Shown: positions 24,884 to 32,470 of the stretch, in pieces | How positions within the stretch are numbered: the first letter of the stretch is position 1 | Layout of the letters: every line of letters starts with the position of its first letter | Assembly (NCBI RefSeq): GCF_020614375.1 | Contig: NZ_CP085327.1 | Span: 2,530,823-2,594,822 of the forward strand | Source of the DNA: Haladaptatus salinisoli | GTDB lineage: Archaea; Halobacteriota; Halobacteria; Halobacteriales; Haladaptataceae | Direction of reading: 5' to 3' | DNA: 64,000 bases | Notes under the pieces: model-generated | What the model was told of the DNA's origin: nothing | Seen by the model: only the letters and a program-made list of their open reading frames with translations | Database searches by the model: none | Program-made: the position numbers and the translations under genes

Positions 24884-26136
24884 ACTGACGCCCCGTCCTT
24901 ACGAAGCAGGGAGGTGATTACCTGCTCCTCGTCCTTACTGATACTCCCCATGATGGATATTTTGGAGCCGCTGACGTGGATTTCTCGGTCGCCCAAACGA
25001 AGAGTATACTCTCTCTGTTGGCTCTTCTGGTTGAATTCCTCAAGCCTCTCTTCCAGGTTATGAGGCCCTAAGAAATCCGAAATAGGGTCATCAGTCTCAA
25101 TCTCAATTCGAGTGGGGTTCCCCTCTACATTGACGTTCTCGAGTACGATTGCTGTTTGTTCTACGGAATCTAGGTCGTCGAGAATATTGGCGTATTGCTC
25201 TTTCTTCCCGTCGTTAAGCAGGTCAGTATCCTCGAGCGCCTCCTTCTGGTCCTCAATCCGCGAGGCGACGAAGTCTTGTGGTGTACTATCCTCGAAATCT
25301 GTCGGGTCAGCAAACTCGACGTCCTCCCCGAAATCAGCGTCCTCGAATAGGGTCTCTATAGCGATTCGAGTCAGATTCTCCTCTGACCGTGAGATATCGT
25401 AGTCGTACTCCTTCCGGCCATAGTCGATATACAGATATTCCGTAGTTAGCGGCCAGTACTTGATAATCTCAGTCTCCATCTCGCCATCCGCTTCGTACTT
25501 CCAATCCTCCTGCTCTCGAAACCGGAACTGACGATAACGGCTGGCCTTGGCTTCGGCGTCAAACCGAATCATAAGGTCCGTATCTTCGATTATATCTACA
25601 CCCTTGAATTTGACCTTATGCTTCCGTCGTTCATTTATCTCTGGCAGTTCCTGTTCGTACTGCGCCCTAAGCTCTTCCTTGACGTCGTCCGTCAGGTCCT
25701 CAAAGGAACGCTCGCCGGAGATTTGCTTCCGTTTGTACGTCCGCTTCGTCTTGAAGGTCTTCAGCGCCTTGATAATCTCCAGCTTGTCACGCCAATCCCA
25801 GTCAATTAAATAGAGAATGAGAGACTGCTTCTCGTCCATCTCCCGGTCCGAAATATCCGTCATGCGTTCCGTATCCAACGCACGGATTCCCTCGATAATC
25901 GTAGACGACCCGATACCGAACAGCTCGGCGGTGTACTCGTGGAAGGTTTCTAATGCACCGTCTTCAAGAAGAATTTCACAGTCTGAGGGGATGTTCGTGC
26001 CGGGTATGCTTGTAGACTCAATTTCAGCCAGTCGGTTTACTTGCGGTCGAGAAAGGTTCCGCGAATAGTACTCAACGATTTCCTCGTCGTCGCGGAAATG
26101 CTGATAGATATCAGGATTCATCCCTCCTGCTGACAT
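24880..26136 (-). CDS. unrecognised protein paired with the FokI-like nuclease
   Basis: 418 residues; the first ATG at 26136 is used here, and MNPDIYQHF five residues later is an alternative. The N-terminal 90 residues are acidic and helical; FGIGSSTIIEGIRAL could be a helix-turn-helix-like element. The middle is strongly charged with KTFKTKRTYKRKQISGERSFEDL as a basic patch, followed by beta-like segments such as TEYLYIDYG. The last about 25 residues, GSISKDEEQVITSLLRKDGASV, look like a short winged-helix edge. No catalytic motif is visible. Genetic coupling suggests it is the recognition or control partner of the nuclease. Confidence 0.7.
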   Translation of the reverse strand: MSAGGMNPDIYQHFRDDEEIVEYYSRNLSRPQVNRLAEIESTSIPGTNIPSDCEILLEDGALETFHEYTAELFGIGSSTIIEGIRALDTERMTDISDREMDEKQSLILYLIDWDWRDKLEIIKALKTFKTKRTYKRKQISGERSFEDLTDDVKEELRAQYEQELPEINERRKHKVKFKGVDIIEDTDLMIRFDAEAKASRYRQFRFREQEDWKYEADGEMETEIIKYWPLTTEYLYIDYGRKEYDYDISRSEENLTRIAIETLFEDADFGEDVEFADPTDFEDSTPQDFVASRIEDQKEALEDTDLLNDGKKEQYANILDDLDSVEQTAIVLENVNVEGNPTRIEIETDDPISDFLGPHNLEERLEEFNQKSQQREYTLRLGDREIHVSGSKISIMGSISKDEEQVITSLLRKDGASV

Positions 26137-26231
26137 TATGTTAGGAGTGATTAACCGAGCGACAAATACTTTACCCTAAAGTAGAAGTACGGTCCCTATC
26201 TAAGTAGAATTCAGTACGTTGAGTTCGGCAT

Positions 26232-26927
26232 CTACAGATTGGGCGTTTGGATGTCGTAGTAGTTCAGTACGAAATATATCCCCAGAAGTAAGCCAACAAA
26301 CGCACCGAAAAAGTGCGTGACGTCGTCGGCTCCAGCCATCATGCCGAGAATTGCGGCTGCCTCTCTTGCCTTTGCGAGACCGAAGAAGACTGGAGCAAGG
26401 TGAAGTATTCGCCGGTCAATCGCGCCATTGTATGCCATTTCCAAAGGCCGGCTAATTGAGTGAACAAGCAGCCAAGTGGTGAGTCCGTAGGTTACACCGC
26501 TTGCACCGATAGCACCCGTGAAGCCGAGCGAAAGCGGGGCCCAAGCTGCAAGGTATCCGACTCCTAGATAGAAGGTGTAGAGGAAGTTTCGATTATATTC
26601 ATACTCTAGATAAGCTCCTGCAATGAGCAGGACACCAAGATTGTCGGTTAGATGGCCGGGTCCTTGGTGTATGAATGGGCCAACTGTTGCCGCAAGAATA
26701 ATTTTAGCTTCTCTAGAAAGAGAATCTAACAATAGTTGTGCTGAGGAATAGTCTAAAAGGTTAGCTGTGAGGACCTCTACTTGGAAGATTGCGACCAGCA
26801 GCGTGGTTAGGGTAATCGTCGCTACAATCTGATTCCGGAATCGACTGGCAATACCGATGAATTCGATAGATGAAGGTAGTACGGTGTTCTAAAAGTAGGA
26901 TGCTACTTTTGGCCGGTTTCCAGACAT
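26232..26927 (-). pseudogene. rhomboid-like intramembrane protease gene with in-frame TAG
   Basis: From a TTG at 26732 the frame gives 166 residues with rhomboid features: H-x3-N in GHLTDN (His27, Asn31), the catalytic serine motif GASG (Ser78) and the histidine DVTHFFGAF (His140), in four to five helices. The same frame continues upstream as clear membrane-protein sequence (ATITLTTLLVAIFQVEVL) with no usable start until an ATG at 26927, and a TAG at 26889-26891 interrupts it at codon 13. So the first helix is only made if the TAG is read through or the base is an error. Otherwise the gene is broken or starts at the poor TTG. Confidence 0.6.
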
Positions 26928-27200
26928 TCTATATAATAGAGAGGAAACCGGTAGACATATAAAATAATAGTCATCCGATGGAGGTCGGATTTTCTAACCG
27001 TTCGAGCTCAGCACTCACGTTATGCGCTGCTGTCTGAATTCTACTGTTCCAGGATGAGCGAGAGAAATGAAGAGTCGGTAATAGTTCGGCCTCGGCACTC
27101 ATAGGGTTCCTCACAACCGGCCGCCACGCCGGTTCGGAACGCGCTTCTCGTCATCGGCCACCGGAGCCTACACATCCGAGCACAAAAACTCCTTCACTCG
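26928..27200. other. intergenic stretch at the right edge of the A+T-rich block
   Basis: A/T-rich up to about 27100 with an element TTATATA directly before the rhomboid ATG, then GC-rich again. AACCGGC (27115-27121) and GCCGGTT (27128-27134) make a 7-bp hairpin at the composition change. No gene, integrase or tRNA was found. Confidence 0.4.
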
Positions 27201-27854
27201 CTACGGCGATTCCTCGGGCGTATCGTGTCGTTCGAGCGCCAGCGTCTCCGGGTCGAGGGTGTAGTAGGACTCCCACACCGGCGCGAGGCTCACCACGCGG
27301 GTCTCTCCGAACGTCCCTTCGACGTGCCGGTGGTAGTGACCGACGAGGCAGAGCGTCGGTTCGAGTTCGGTCAGCAGTTCGTCCACCGGATTACTGCCGA
27401 CGGCGCGGCCGCCGATTCGAACGACGCCGTGCGGCGCTTCGTGCGTCAGGAACACGTCCACGCCCGACAGGTTCGCGGCGCGCTCGACGTCCTCGCGGAC
27501 GAAGTGGCGGCGGCGGTCGCCCGCGAGTTCGCTCCGCGGGCGGTCGTACTGCGTCGGCGCGTAGTTGCCCGAGAGCCCGGCGATGCGCAGCCCCTCCAGT
27601 TCGACCGCGGTGCCGGCGAGCAGTTCGGGGCGGGAGGCGGTGAGCGCGCTGTCGCCGCGCCTGAGCGCGTCGATGACGTCGAAGTCCTCGTTGTTACCCG
27701 CGACGAACCACGTCGGCGTCGGCACGTCGTAGTGCAGGAGGTCGCCGACCTGTAGCGCCGCTTCTTCTCCCCTCGCTTCGGCGTCGCGGTAGGCCGCGAA
27801 GAGGGCGCGCCGGTTGTCGGGGTCGTCCGCGTGGGCGTCTCCGAGGACGAGCAC
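27201..27854 (-). CDS. metallophosphoesterase
   Basis: 217 residues. Calcineurin-like phosphoesterase core with all metal-ligand blocks: GDAH at 5-8, GDLLHY near 37-42, GNNED near 53-57, the THEAPHG histidine and the final GHYHRH. The fold binds two divalent metals and hydrolyses phosphodiester or phosphomonoester bonds. The compact length fits the YfcE/MJ0936-like group. The substrate is unknown. It is divergent from the small gene at 27955 and lies just outside the island, with normal GC content. Confidence 0.9.
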   Translation of the reverse strand: MLVLGDAHADDPDNRRALFAAYRDAEARGEEAALQVGDLLHYDVPTPTWFVAGNNEDFDVIDALRRGDSALTASRPELLAGTAVELEGLRIAGLSGNYAPTQYDRPRSELAGDRRRHFVREDVERAANLSGVDVFLTHEAPHGVVRIGGRAVGSNPVDELLTELEPTLCLVGHYHRHVEGTFGETRVVSLAPVWESYYTLDPETLALERHDTPEESP

Positions 27855-27954
27855 GCGGCGGACTTTGCGACCGCGAGCCTTGAATTCGGCGGCCGGCGCG
27901 GGGCGGACGATTCGCGTCGACCGAGGCGCGCCGCCCGACGAGGTGGAACACGAG

Positions 27955-28086
27955 ATGAGCGACGTCTACGAGTGGGACGCCGAGAATCCGGAGGCGTTCC
28001 GCCTCCAACCCTCCGCCGTCGAGGAGGTGACCGACGAGACGGTTCGGCTGGTCGAACCGACGACGGCGGACGCGTCGGAACGGTAA
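27955..28086 (+). CDS. short acidic haloarchaeal protein
   Basis: 43 residues from ATG 27955 (MSDVYEWDAENPEAF). The reading frame is open upstream, but that part is arginine-rich and lies over the start of the opposite gene. The small protein is acidic with a VEEVTDETVRLVEPT strand-like region, and codon use is typical. It sits 63 bases before the PNPOx-like gene on the same strand. No family recognised. Confidence 0.5.
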   Translation: MSDVYEWDAENPEAFRLQPSAVEEVTDETVRLVEPTTADASER

Positions 28087-28149
28087 GTCCCGATGCGGCG
28101 CGCGAACCGCACCGGAATCCCTTTTCCCGCGGCCATCATTCCTCCGCCC

Positions 28150-28539
28150 GTGACTGACGTACTCCCCGCCGAAGCGGAAGCGTTGCTCGCCGAGGAATCG
28201 GTCATCGCGCACCTCGCGACGTGCACCGACGAGCGACCGCACGTCGCCCCGGTCTGGTACCACTACGACGACGGAACGGTGTCGGTGCTCACGACCGGGC
28301 GGAAGCTGGCGAACATCCGGAGGAACCCCCGCGTCGCCCTCTCGATTCAGAAGGACACCGACGGGCGCGCGGAGTGGATGGTCACGATGCAGGGGACGGC
28401 GACCGTGGTCGAGGACGAAGCGCAAAAGCGGGAGGCCACCGCTCGCATCAATCCGCGGTACGGCGCTCCGGAGAGCGCGTATTCGGAGAACACGCTCGTC
28501 CGGATAGAAATCGGTTCGGCGTCGTTCACCCGGTACTGA
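28150..28539 (+). CDS. pyridoxamine 5'-phosphate oxidase-like FMN-binding protein
   Basis: 129 residues from GTG 28150 (an upstream frame to 28093 lacks family similarity). The small split-barrel flavin fold is clear: VIAHLATCTDERPHVAPVWY at the start, VLTTGRKLANIRRNPRVAL for the FMN phosphate site, and a MQGTATVV strand. Such proteins bind FMN, F420 or haem and act on varied substrates; many archaeal ones are F420-linked. True PdxH is longer and has a C-terminal extension, so pyridoxal synthesis is not implied. Confidence 0.87.
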   Translation: MTDVLPAEAEALLAEESVIAHLATCTDERPHVAPVWYHYDDGTVSVLTTGRKLANIRRNPRVALSIQKDTDGRAEWMVTMQGTATVVEDEAQKREATARINPRYGAPESAYSENTLVRIEIGSASFTRY

Positions 28540-28612
28540 CGCGGCGATTAGGTTACACCACGACCGTACTGTTCGCGCCGACGCTTTTCCCTCCGCGCGT
28601 CGTACGGCCACC

Positions 28613-28822
28613 GTGCCGACCGACGTCTCCGGGTGGCTGGCGGAGACGGCCCGAAACGCTCGCGGCGATCGACGAGGAGCGCTGTTGAAGGCGGGGCAGA
28701 CGGTCTACAACGGACTCTGGTACACGGTGTCCTCCCGGCGACCGCTCGGAACGAACGTCTTCGAGCGGGCGTTCGTCGAGACGGACACCCGCGAACGACT
28801 CCGCGATATGGGCTACCGCTGA
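28613..28822 (+). CDS. 69-residue protein, possible internally deleted sulfatase-like remnant
   Basis: 69 residues from a GTG start. The front half, through YNGLWYTVSSRRPLGTNVFE, is like the N-terminal segment of haloarchaeal alkaline-phosphatase-superfamily (sulfatase-like) proteins, which normally continue into the metal-binding strand. Here it passes at once to ETDTRERLRDMGYR, which resembles the C-terminal end of the same family. It is therefore either a small independent protein or what is left after an in-frame deletion of the catalytic centre. It overlaps the tail of the opposite dys gene by ten bases. Confidence 0.45.
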   Translation: MPTDVSGWLAETARNARGDRRGALLKAGQTVYNGLWYTVSSRRPLGTNVFERAFVETDTRERLRDMGYR

Positions 28823-29868
28823 TCGGATTCGATTCGGTCGCGCGCCGCCGCGACCACCAGCGGAAGCGTGATCGTCGCGTCGGCGTAGACGCTCGCGTTC
28901 CGCGCCGCTTTCTCCAGTTTCCCCCACGAGCGCGCCTCGTCCAGCGTCGCTCCCGAGAGCCCACCCGTCTCCGGCGGGTCCATCGTCAACTGGACGCCGT
29001 AATCGTAGGCCGAGGGCGAGACGAGCATCGTCTGGAGGACGTAGTTCTTGGGCACGCCGCCGCCGACGACCATCGCGCCGGACTTCTCGGCCTCGAACGC
29101 GATGTCGGTGAGGTGGGTCATATCCCGCAGGGCGTCCAGCGTGAAATCGGAGGTCTGGGAGTACATCCACGCCTGCAGTCCCAACACCGAATCCTGCACG
29201 GCGGGGCAGTAGACGGGAACGTCGTTCTCGTAGGCCGCCGCCGCGATTCCGGCGTCCTCCTCGACTCCCTCTCGGTCGTTCACCTCGCTGTTGGCGCGTC
29301 CGAGTTCCTCGGTCATGCGTTGGATGCTCACCGTCTCCTCGATGTTGGGGAAGACCTCAGAGCGCAGGTGGGACTCGAACAGCGCGAAGTGTTCCTGCGG
29401 CAGATAGACGTTGTATATCCTGTCCACCTCCTCGTCGCGCAGCTGCTCGTCGTGCTCGCGCATCGACTTGCCGTGCTGTTCGTCCCTTCCGTGGTGGTGC
29501 TTGCCCCCGATGGCTTCGATGGCGTCGTGGGTGAGGTTCGCGCCCGTCGTCACCAGCGCGTCGATGTGGCCGTCGCGGATGAGGTCGGCGACGATTCGGC
29601 GCATCCCCGTCGGCACCATCGCGCCCGCGAGGCCGAAGAAGTTGGTCACGTCGTCGCCCAGCATCTCGGCGTAGATGTCCACCGCCTCGTGCAGGTTCGC
29701 CGCGCCCACGCCCGCGGAGCCGTACTCGTCGGCCAACTCGCCGACGGTCATGCCGGCCCGCACTTCCGCGTGGGCGATGGGGTCGTGGTGGAACTCCTCG
29801 CGGTGGACGCGGTGCTCGTCCGCCTCGTCGCCGTCTTCGCGGTCGCCGTCCTCGTCGCGGTGGTTCAT
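28813..29868 (-). CDS. dys: deoxyhypusine synthase
   Basis: 351 residues from the ATG at 29868; the frame before it is arginine/serine-rich noise. Core family blocks are present: NFFGLAGAMVPTGMR, VTTGANLTHD, VPVYCPAVQDSVLG, VGGGVPKNYVLQT and LSGATLDEARSWGK, where Lys317 is the lysine that carries the intermediate. The enzyme modifies one lysine of eIF5A. In Haloferax the butylamine donor route has been connected to agmatine rather than free spermidine. The first about 28 residues are a very acidic, His-rich tail special to halophiles. The eIF5A and agmatinase genes lie 3-5 kb to the right. Confidence 0.93.
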   Translation of the reverse strand: MNHRDEDGDREDGDEADEHRVHREEFHHDPIAHAEVRAGMTVGELADEYGSAGVGAANLHEAVDIYAEMLGDDVTNFFGLAGAMVPTGMRRIVADLIRDGHIDALVTTGANLTHDAIEAIGGKHHHGRDEQHGKSMREHDEQLRDEEVDRIYNVYLPQEHFALFESHLRSEVFPNIEETVSIQRMTEELGRANSEVNDREGVEEDAGIAAAAYENDVPVYCPAVQDSVLGLQAWMYSQTSDFTLDALRDMTHLTDIAFEAEKSGAMVVGGGVPKNYVLQTMLVSPSAYDYGVQLTMDPPETGGLSGATLDEARSWGKLEKAARNASVYADATITLPLVVAAARDRIESDQR

Positions 29869-29905
29869 ACTCGTCCTGTGAGAGCCACCGACTTGAGCGC
29901 CGCGA

Positions 29906-30160
29906 TTACTCGACGGTGATGTGGCCGTCGCGCCGGACGTCGACATCGTAGCCGTGGTAGGAGAACGCGATTCTCTCCGGCCGGGAGCCACCCGTCAGCA
30001 ACGAATCGAGCGCCTCGGGGTCGAGCACGTGGTACAGGGGAGGGTCGAGTTGCAGCGCGGGGACGCCTTCCACGGCGGCCACGGCTTCGACGACGGCCTC
30101 CGAGGGCCGTCGTCCGTCTTCGAAGTCGGTGGTGAACGGCTCTTCGTCGTCGGTGGTCAT
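29906..30160 (-). CDS. HalOD1 output domain protein
   Basis: 84 residues from the ATG at 30160 (an ATG four codons earlier is possible). It is a stand-alone haloarchaeal output domain: SEAVVEAVAAVEGV, the conserved PPLYHVLDPEALDSLL core and the closing FSYHGYDVDVRRDGHITV. The same core occurs at 62.6-62.8 kb. HalOD1 modules are found at the ends of haloarchaeal signalling proteins; isolated copies are common and their partners unknown. The gene lies 37 bases upstream of dys on the same strand and may share a transcript. Confidence 0.85.
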   Translation of the reverse strand: MTTDDEEPFTTDFEDGRRPSEAVVEAVAAVEGVPALQLDPPLYHVLDPEALDSLLTGGSRPERIAFSYHGYDVDVRRDGHITVE

Positions 30161-30252
30161 CGTATGGGTCACGTCGATGCTACCGGCGCTACTGGTTGAA
30201 CGGTTCGGGTTGAGACGTTCGTGTATTTAAGTCCCGTGAGTGTGAATGTCAC

Positions 30253-30897
30253 TCACTCCGTCTCGTACAGCGTACTTTCGAGGAACGAGTTGAGTCCGCG
30301 TCGATAGCGCGCCGACAGCGCTTGCGGCGAGATGCCGAGACCCCGAGCGACCTCCGCGAGCGTCGTTCGACGCGGCGTTTCGAAGAATCCCGCTTGGTGC
30401 ATCGTGACCAGCGCCTCGTGTTGTTCGGGCGTGATGTCGTACTGGCGCTCGCGCATCTCCCGCACGGAGTAGACGCGCATGACTTCGAACGGGATTCCGA
30501 ACGCCGAAAGCTCCTCGCGCAACCGACGTGCGGCGGTCTGGTCGATGAATCGGAACTGAAACTGCCAACCGTCCGCCGACCCGCTGGCTTCGAGCAGCGC
30601 GGTCGGTTCGTTCACGATGATGTCCTGTAACCCCTCCTCGTCGCGGTTCCAGACCATCCGACAGAGCAGCGCATCGTCCGTGTCGTCGAGCACGATGATG
30701 GAGTCGACCGCCGGTTCCTCCTCGTCGGTCACGGCGACGTCGTCCGCGCTCACGTTCCGCACCCAGAAGAACGGAAGCAAGCCGTCGCTGGTGGGGACGA
30801 GTTGTTCGAGTTCGACGTGCGCGTCCGGGTGGCGCTCGATGAGTTCTCCGAGCGGGAACGCATCGGCGGGCACCTCGATTTCGACGATGAAACTCAT
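30253..30897 (-). CDS. HTH-10 (Bat-type) transcriptional regulator
   Basis: 214 residues from the ATG at 30897 (MSFIVEIEVP); an ATG four codons upstream is also possible. The N-terminal about 150 residues form the beta-rich sensory part typical of this regulator group, opening with IVEIEVPADAFPLGE. The C-terminal HTH_10 has ITPEQHEALVTMHQAGFF and the recognition region ARGLGISPQALSARYRR. It is a one-component or Bat-type regulator with unknown ligand. A highly structured element with its own TATA box precedes it, so its mRNA may carry a long folded leader. Confidence 0.9.
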   Translation of the reverse strand: MSFIVEIEVPADAFPLGELIERHPDAHVELEQLVPTSDGLLPFFWVRNVSADDVAVTDEEEPAVDSIIVLDDTDDALLCRMVWNRDEEGLQDIIVNEPTALLEASGSADGWQFQFRFIDQTAARRLREELSAFGIPFEVMRVYSVREMRERQYDITPEQHEALVTMHQAGFFETPRRTTLAEVARGLGISPQALSARYRRGLNSFLESTLYETE

Positions 30898-31080
30898 TGA
30901 GTACGTCACAGTCTACGAACGTCACCTTCTGCGTTCCGTTACCTACCAGACGCGATACAGCATCAGAAACTGTGTTGCCGACTGCCGCGAGGGCGCGCGT
31001 GGCGCGGGGTCGGGCGCCAGCGGCGCTTCGATTAGCCGCAACCCGAGGGTTCGGCTATCGGGGCCGGTCGGCGGCGGCCC

Positions 31081-31154
31081 GTGTCCTGCGAGACCGGGAC
31101 GTGACCCGGTTGTCCCGGCGGTCCTCTCGAACCGTTGAAACCCGCAGGACACGT
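31081..31154 (-). ncRNA. candidate structured RNA or folded mRNA leader
   Basis: Read on the minus strand the segment folds into a closed three-way junction. The outer stem is 10 perfect base pairs, 31143-31152 with 31081-31090 (GTGTCCTGCG/CGCAGGACAC). Inside are a 4-bp hairpin CGGT/ACCG (31119-31134) and a 7-bp hairpin CCGGGAC/GTCCCGG (31094-31100 with 31112-31118). More hairpins follow downstream to about 30990. A TATA element centred about 26 bases before the outer stem makes transcription start at its base. It could be an independent small RNA or the 5' leader of the HTH-10 gene, whose start is about 255 bases further. Confidence 0.5.
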
Positions 31155-31175
31155 CCCACTCCTCGTCGTCCCCCC

Positions 31176-31183
31176 TTTTAATA
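31176..31183 (-). promoter_or_regulatory. TATA box before the structured element
   Basis: TATTAAAA on the minus strand, flanked by purine-rich GAGG and GGGG. Transcription would start near 31154, just at the base of the 10-bp stem. Confidence 0.5.
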
Positions 31184-31244
31184 CCTCCTCTTTGGACGAA
31201 ATCGTATGACGATTCCGGAAAAATCAGCGACGGTGACGGAGTAG

Positions 31245-32006
31245 TTACAGCCCCGTCGGTGCGGCGATGAACGTCGTCTCGAGCCCCCACTCCTCGGCGA
31301 GCGATCGGAGCGACCGCACGCCGAACGTCTCCGTCGCGTAGTGGCCCGCGAGGAAGACGTCGATTTCCGCCTCGCGCGCCTCGTGGTAGACCTTCTGTTT
31401 GCCTTCGCCCGTTATCAGCGCGTCCGCGCCGACGGCCACCGCCTCGTCCAGCCAGTCCGCCCCGCTTCCGGTGACGATGGCCACGTCTTCGACGGTCTCC
31501 GGGCCGAAATCGAGCACACGAACTCCTCGGCCGCCGGTGTCCAGTTCCCCCGCCAGCAGGTCGTGAACTTCCTCGACCGAGAACGAGCCTCGCCCCCGCT
31601 GGCCGACGTGCTCCGGTCCCATCCGGCCGAACGGTTCCCGCGAATCGAGGCCGAGCAGGTCCGCGATTCCCGCCGCGTTGCCGAGTTCGGGGTGCGAGTC
31701 CAGCGGGAGGTGGGAGACGTACAGCGCCACGTCGTTCTCGACGAGGGGTGCGATTCGGCGGTACTGACGTCCCGTCACGCGCTCGATGCCGCCCCACGAG
31801 AGGCCGTGGTGGACGACGAGCGCGTCCGCGTCCCGGTCCGCCGCCTCCTCGATGGTCCGTTCCGCGGCGTCCACGGCGAAGGCGACGCGCTCCACGTCGC
31901 GGTCGTCGGGGCCGACCTGAAGCCCGTTCGCGCTGGCGTCCACGTCCGCGAAGTCGTCGGTTCGCAGTCGGTCGTCGTATCGCTCGGCGAGTTCGGCGAG
32001 GTTCAT
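31245..32006 (-). CDS. Nif3-like dinuclear metal centre protein
   Basis: 253 residues. Family features are the HHGLSWGG metal-binding segment (VVHHGLSW), SHLPLDSHPELGNA, a central VTGSGADWLDEAV glycine-rich site, the GEGKQKVYHEA block and a terminal AGHYATETFGVR with further metal ligands. Nif3/YbgI proteins form toroidal hexamers with two metals per subunit; some act as GTP cyclohydrolase I type 1b-like or phosphatase enzymes, but the general role is not settled. A TATA-like GAATAC lies about 30 bases upstream of the ATG. Confidence 0.92.
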   Translation of the reverse strand: MNLAELAERYDDRLRTDDFADVDASANGLQVGPDDRDVERVAFAVDAAERTIEEAADRDADALVVHHGLSWGGIERVTGRQYRRIAPLVENDVALYVSHLPLDSHPELGNAAGIADLLGLDSREPFGRMGPEHVGQRGRGSFSVEEVHDLLAGELDTGGRGVRVLDFGPETVEDVAIVTGSGADWLDEAVAVGADALITGEGKQKVYHEAREAEIDVFLAGHYATETFGVRSLRSLAEEWGLETTFIAAPTGL

Positions 32007-32191
32007 ACCCCATCGTCGTGGGGCGGACGGCTTGTATTCTCGGCTTTCCTCTCGGCCGCTGGACCCGGGACGCTCGGTTCGCGGTGATTCCGCGACGTCC
32101 GCCCCTCGTCTCCGCCATCACCGTTAAATCGCTTCGGTGACTACCTTCGCTCCCCCGTTCGGGGGACGAGCGGTAATCGAGGTGTCACGTC

Positions 32192-32284
32192 ATGGGTAAG
32201 TTCCGTAAGGCGATGTTCGCGTGGCGACGCCTGCCACGACGGTTCAGGCGACGTATCGTGAGTAAACTACGGCGCAAGCTCTGA
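32192..32284 (+). CDS. 30-residue strongly basic peptide
   Basis: ATG at 32192 with a GAGGTG ribosome-binding site 8 bases upstream and a TTAAAT element about 65 bases before. The 30-residue product begins MGKFRKAMFAWRRLPRRF and ends SKLRRKL; about half of its residues are Arg or Lys and there is no acidic residue at all, the opposite of the acidic proteins around it. Spacing of hydrophobic residues would allow an amphipathic helix. It may bind RNA or membranes. No family is recognised, and a chance frame cannot be ruled out. Confidence 0.5.
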   Translation: MGKFRKAMFAWRRLPRRFRRRIVSKLRRKL

Positions 32285-32470
32285 TGCGGCCCCGCGCCGC
32301 TCGATTTTCCGGCGGGACGACGATTCCGCGATAGCTTCGACTCGGGCGGAACTCCGCGACTTCGACGAGTTCCGCGAATCCGAACGCGAAGCCCGGAACG
32401 CCGTCTGCTCGCGCAGTCACCGTTCGGAAAAGAACGCTCGACTCCCCTCGGCCGCTTTTTCGCCGCGGTT

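Noticed and set aside
17628..26981. GTCATCCGA at both edges of the island as an attachment repeat
   Set aside because: Only nine bases match, the two are not at the composition boundaries, and no integrase is present; chance is sufficient.
30940..31154. RNase P RNA, SRP RNA or H/ACA guide RNA
   Set aside because: I could not find the conserved GAGGAAAGUCC-type P4 core, the SRP GGAA/GGAGCA loop, or an ACA box after a stem with a guide pocket, so no named RNA class is claimed.
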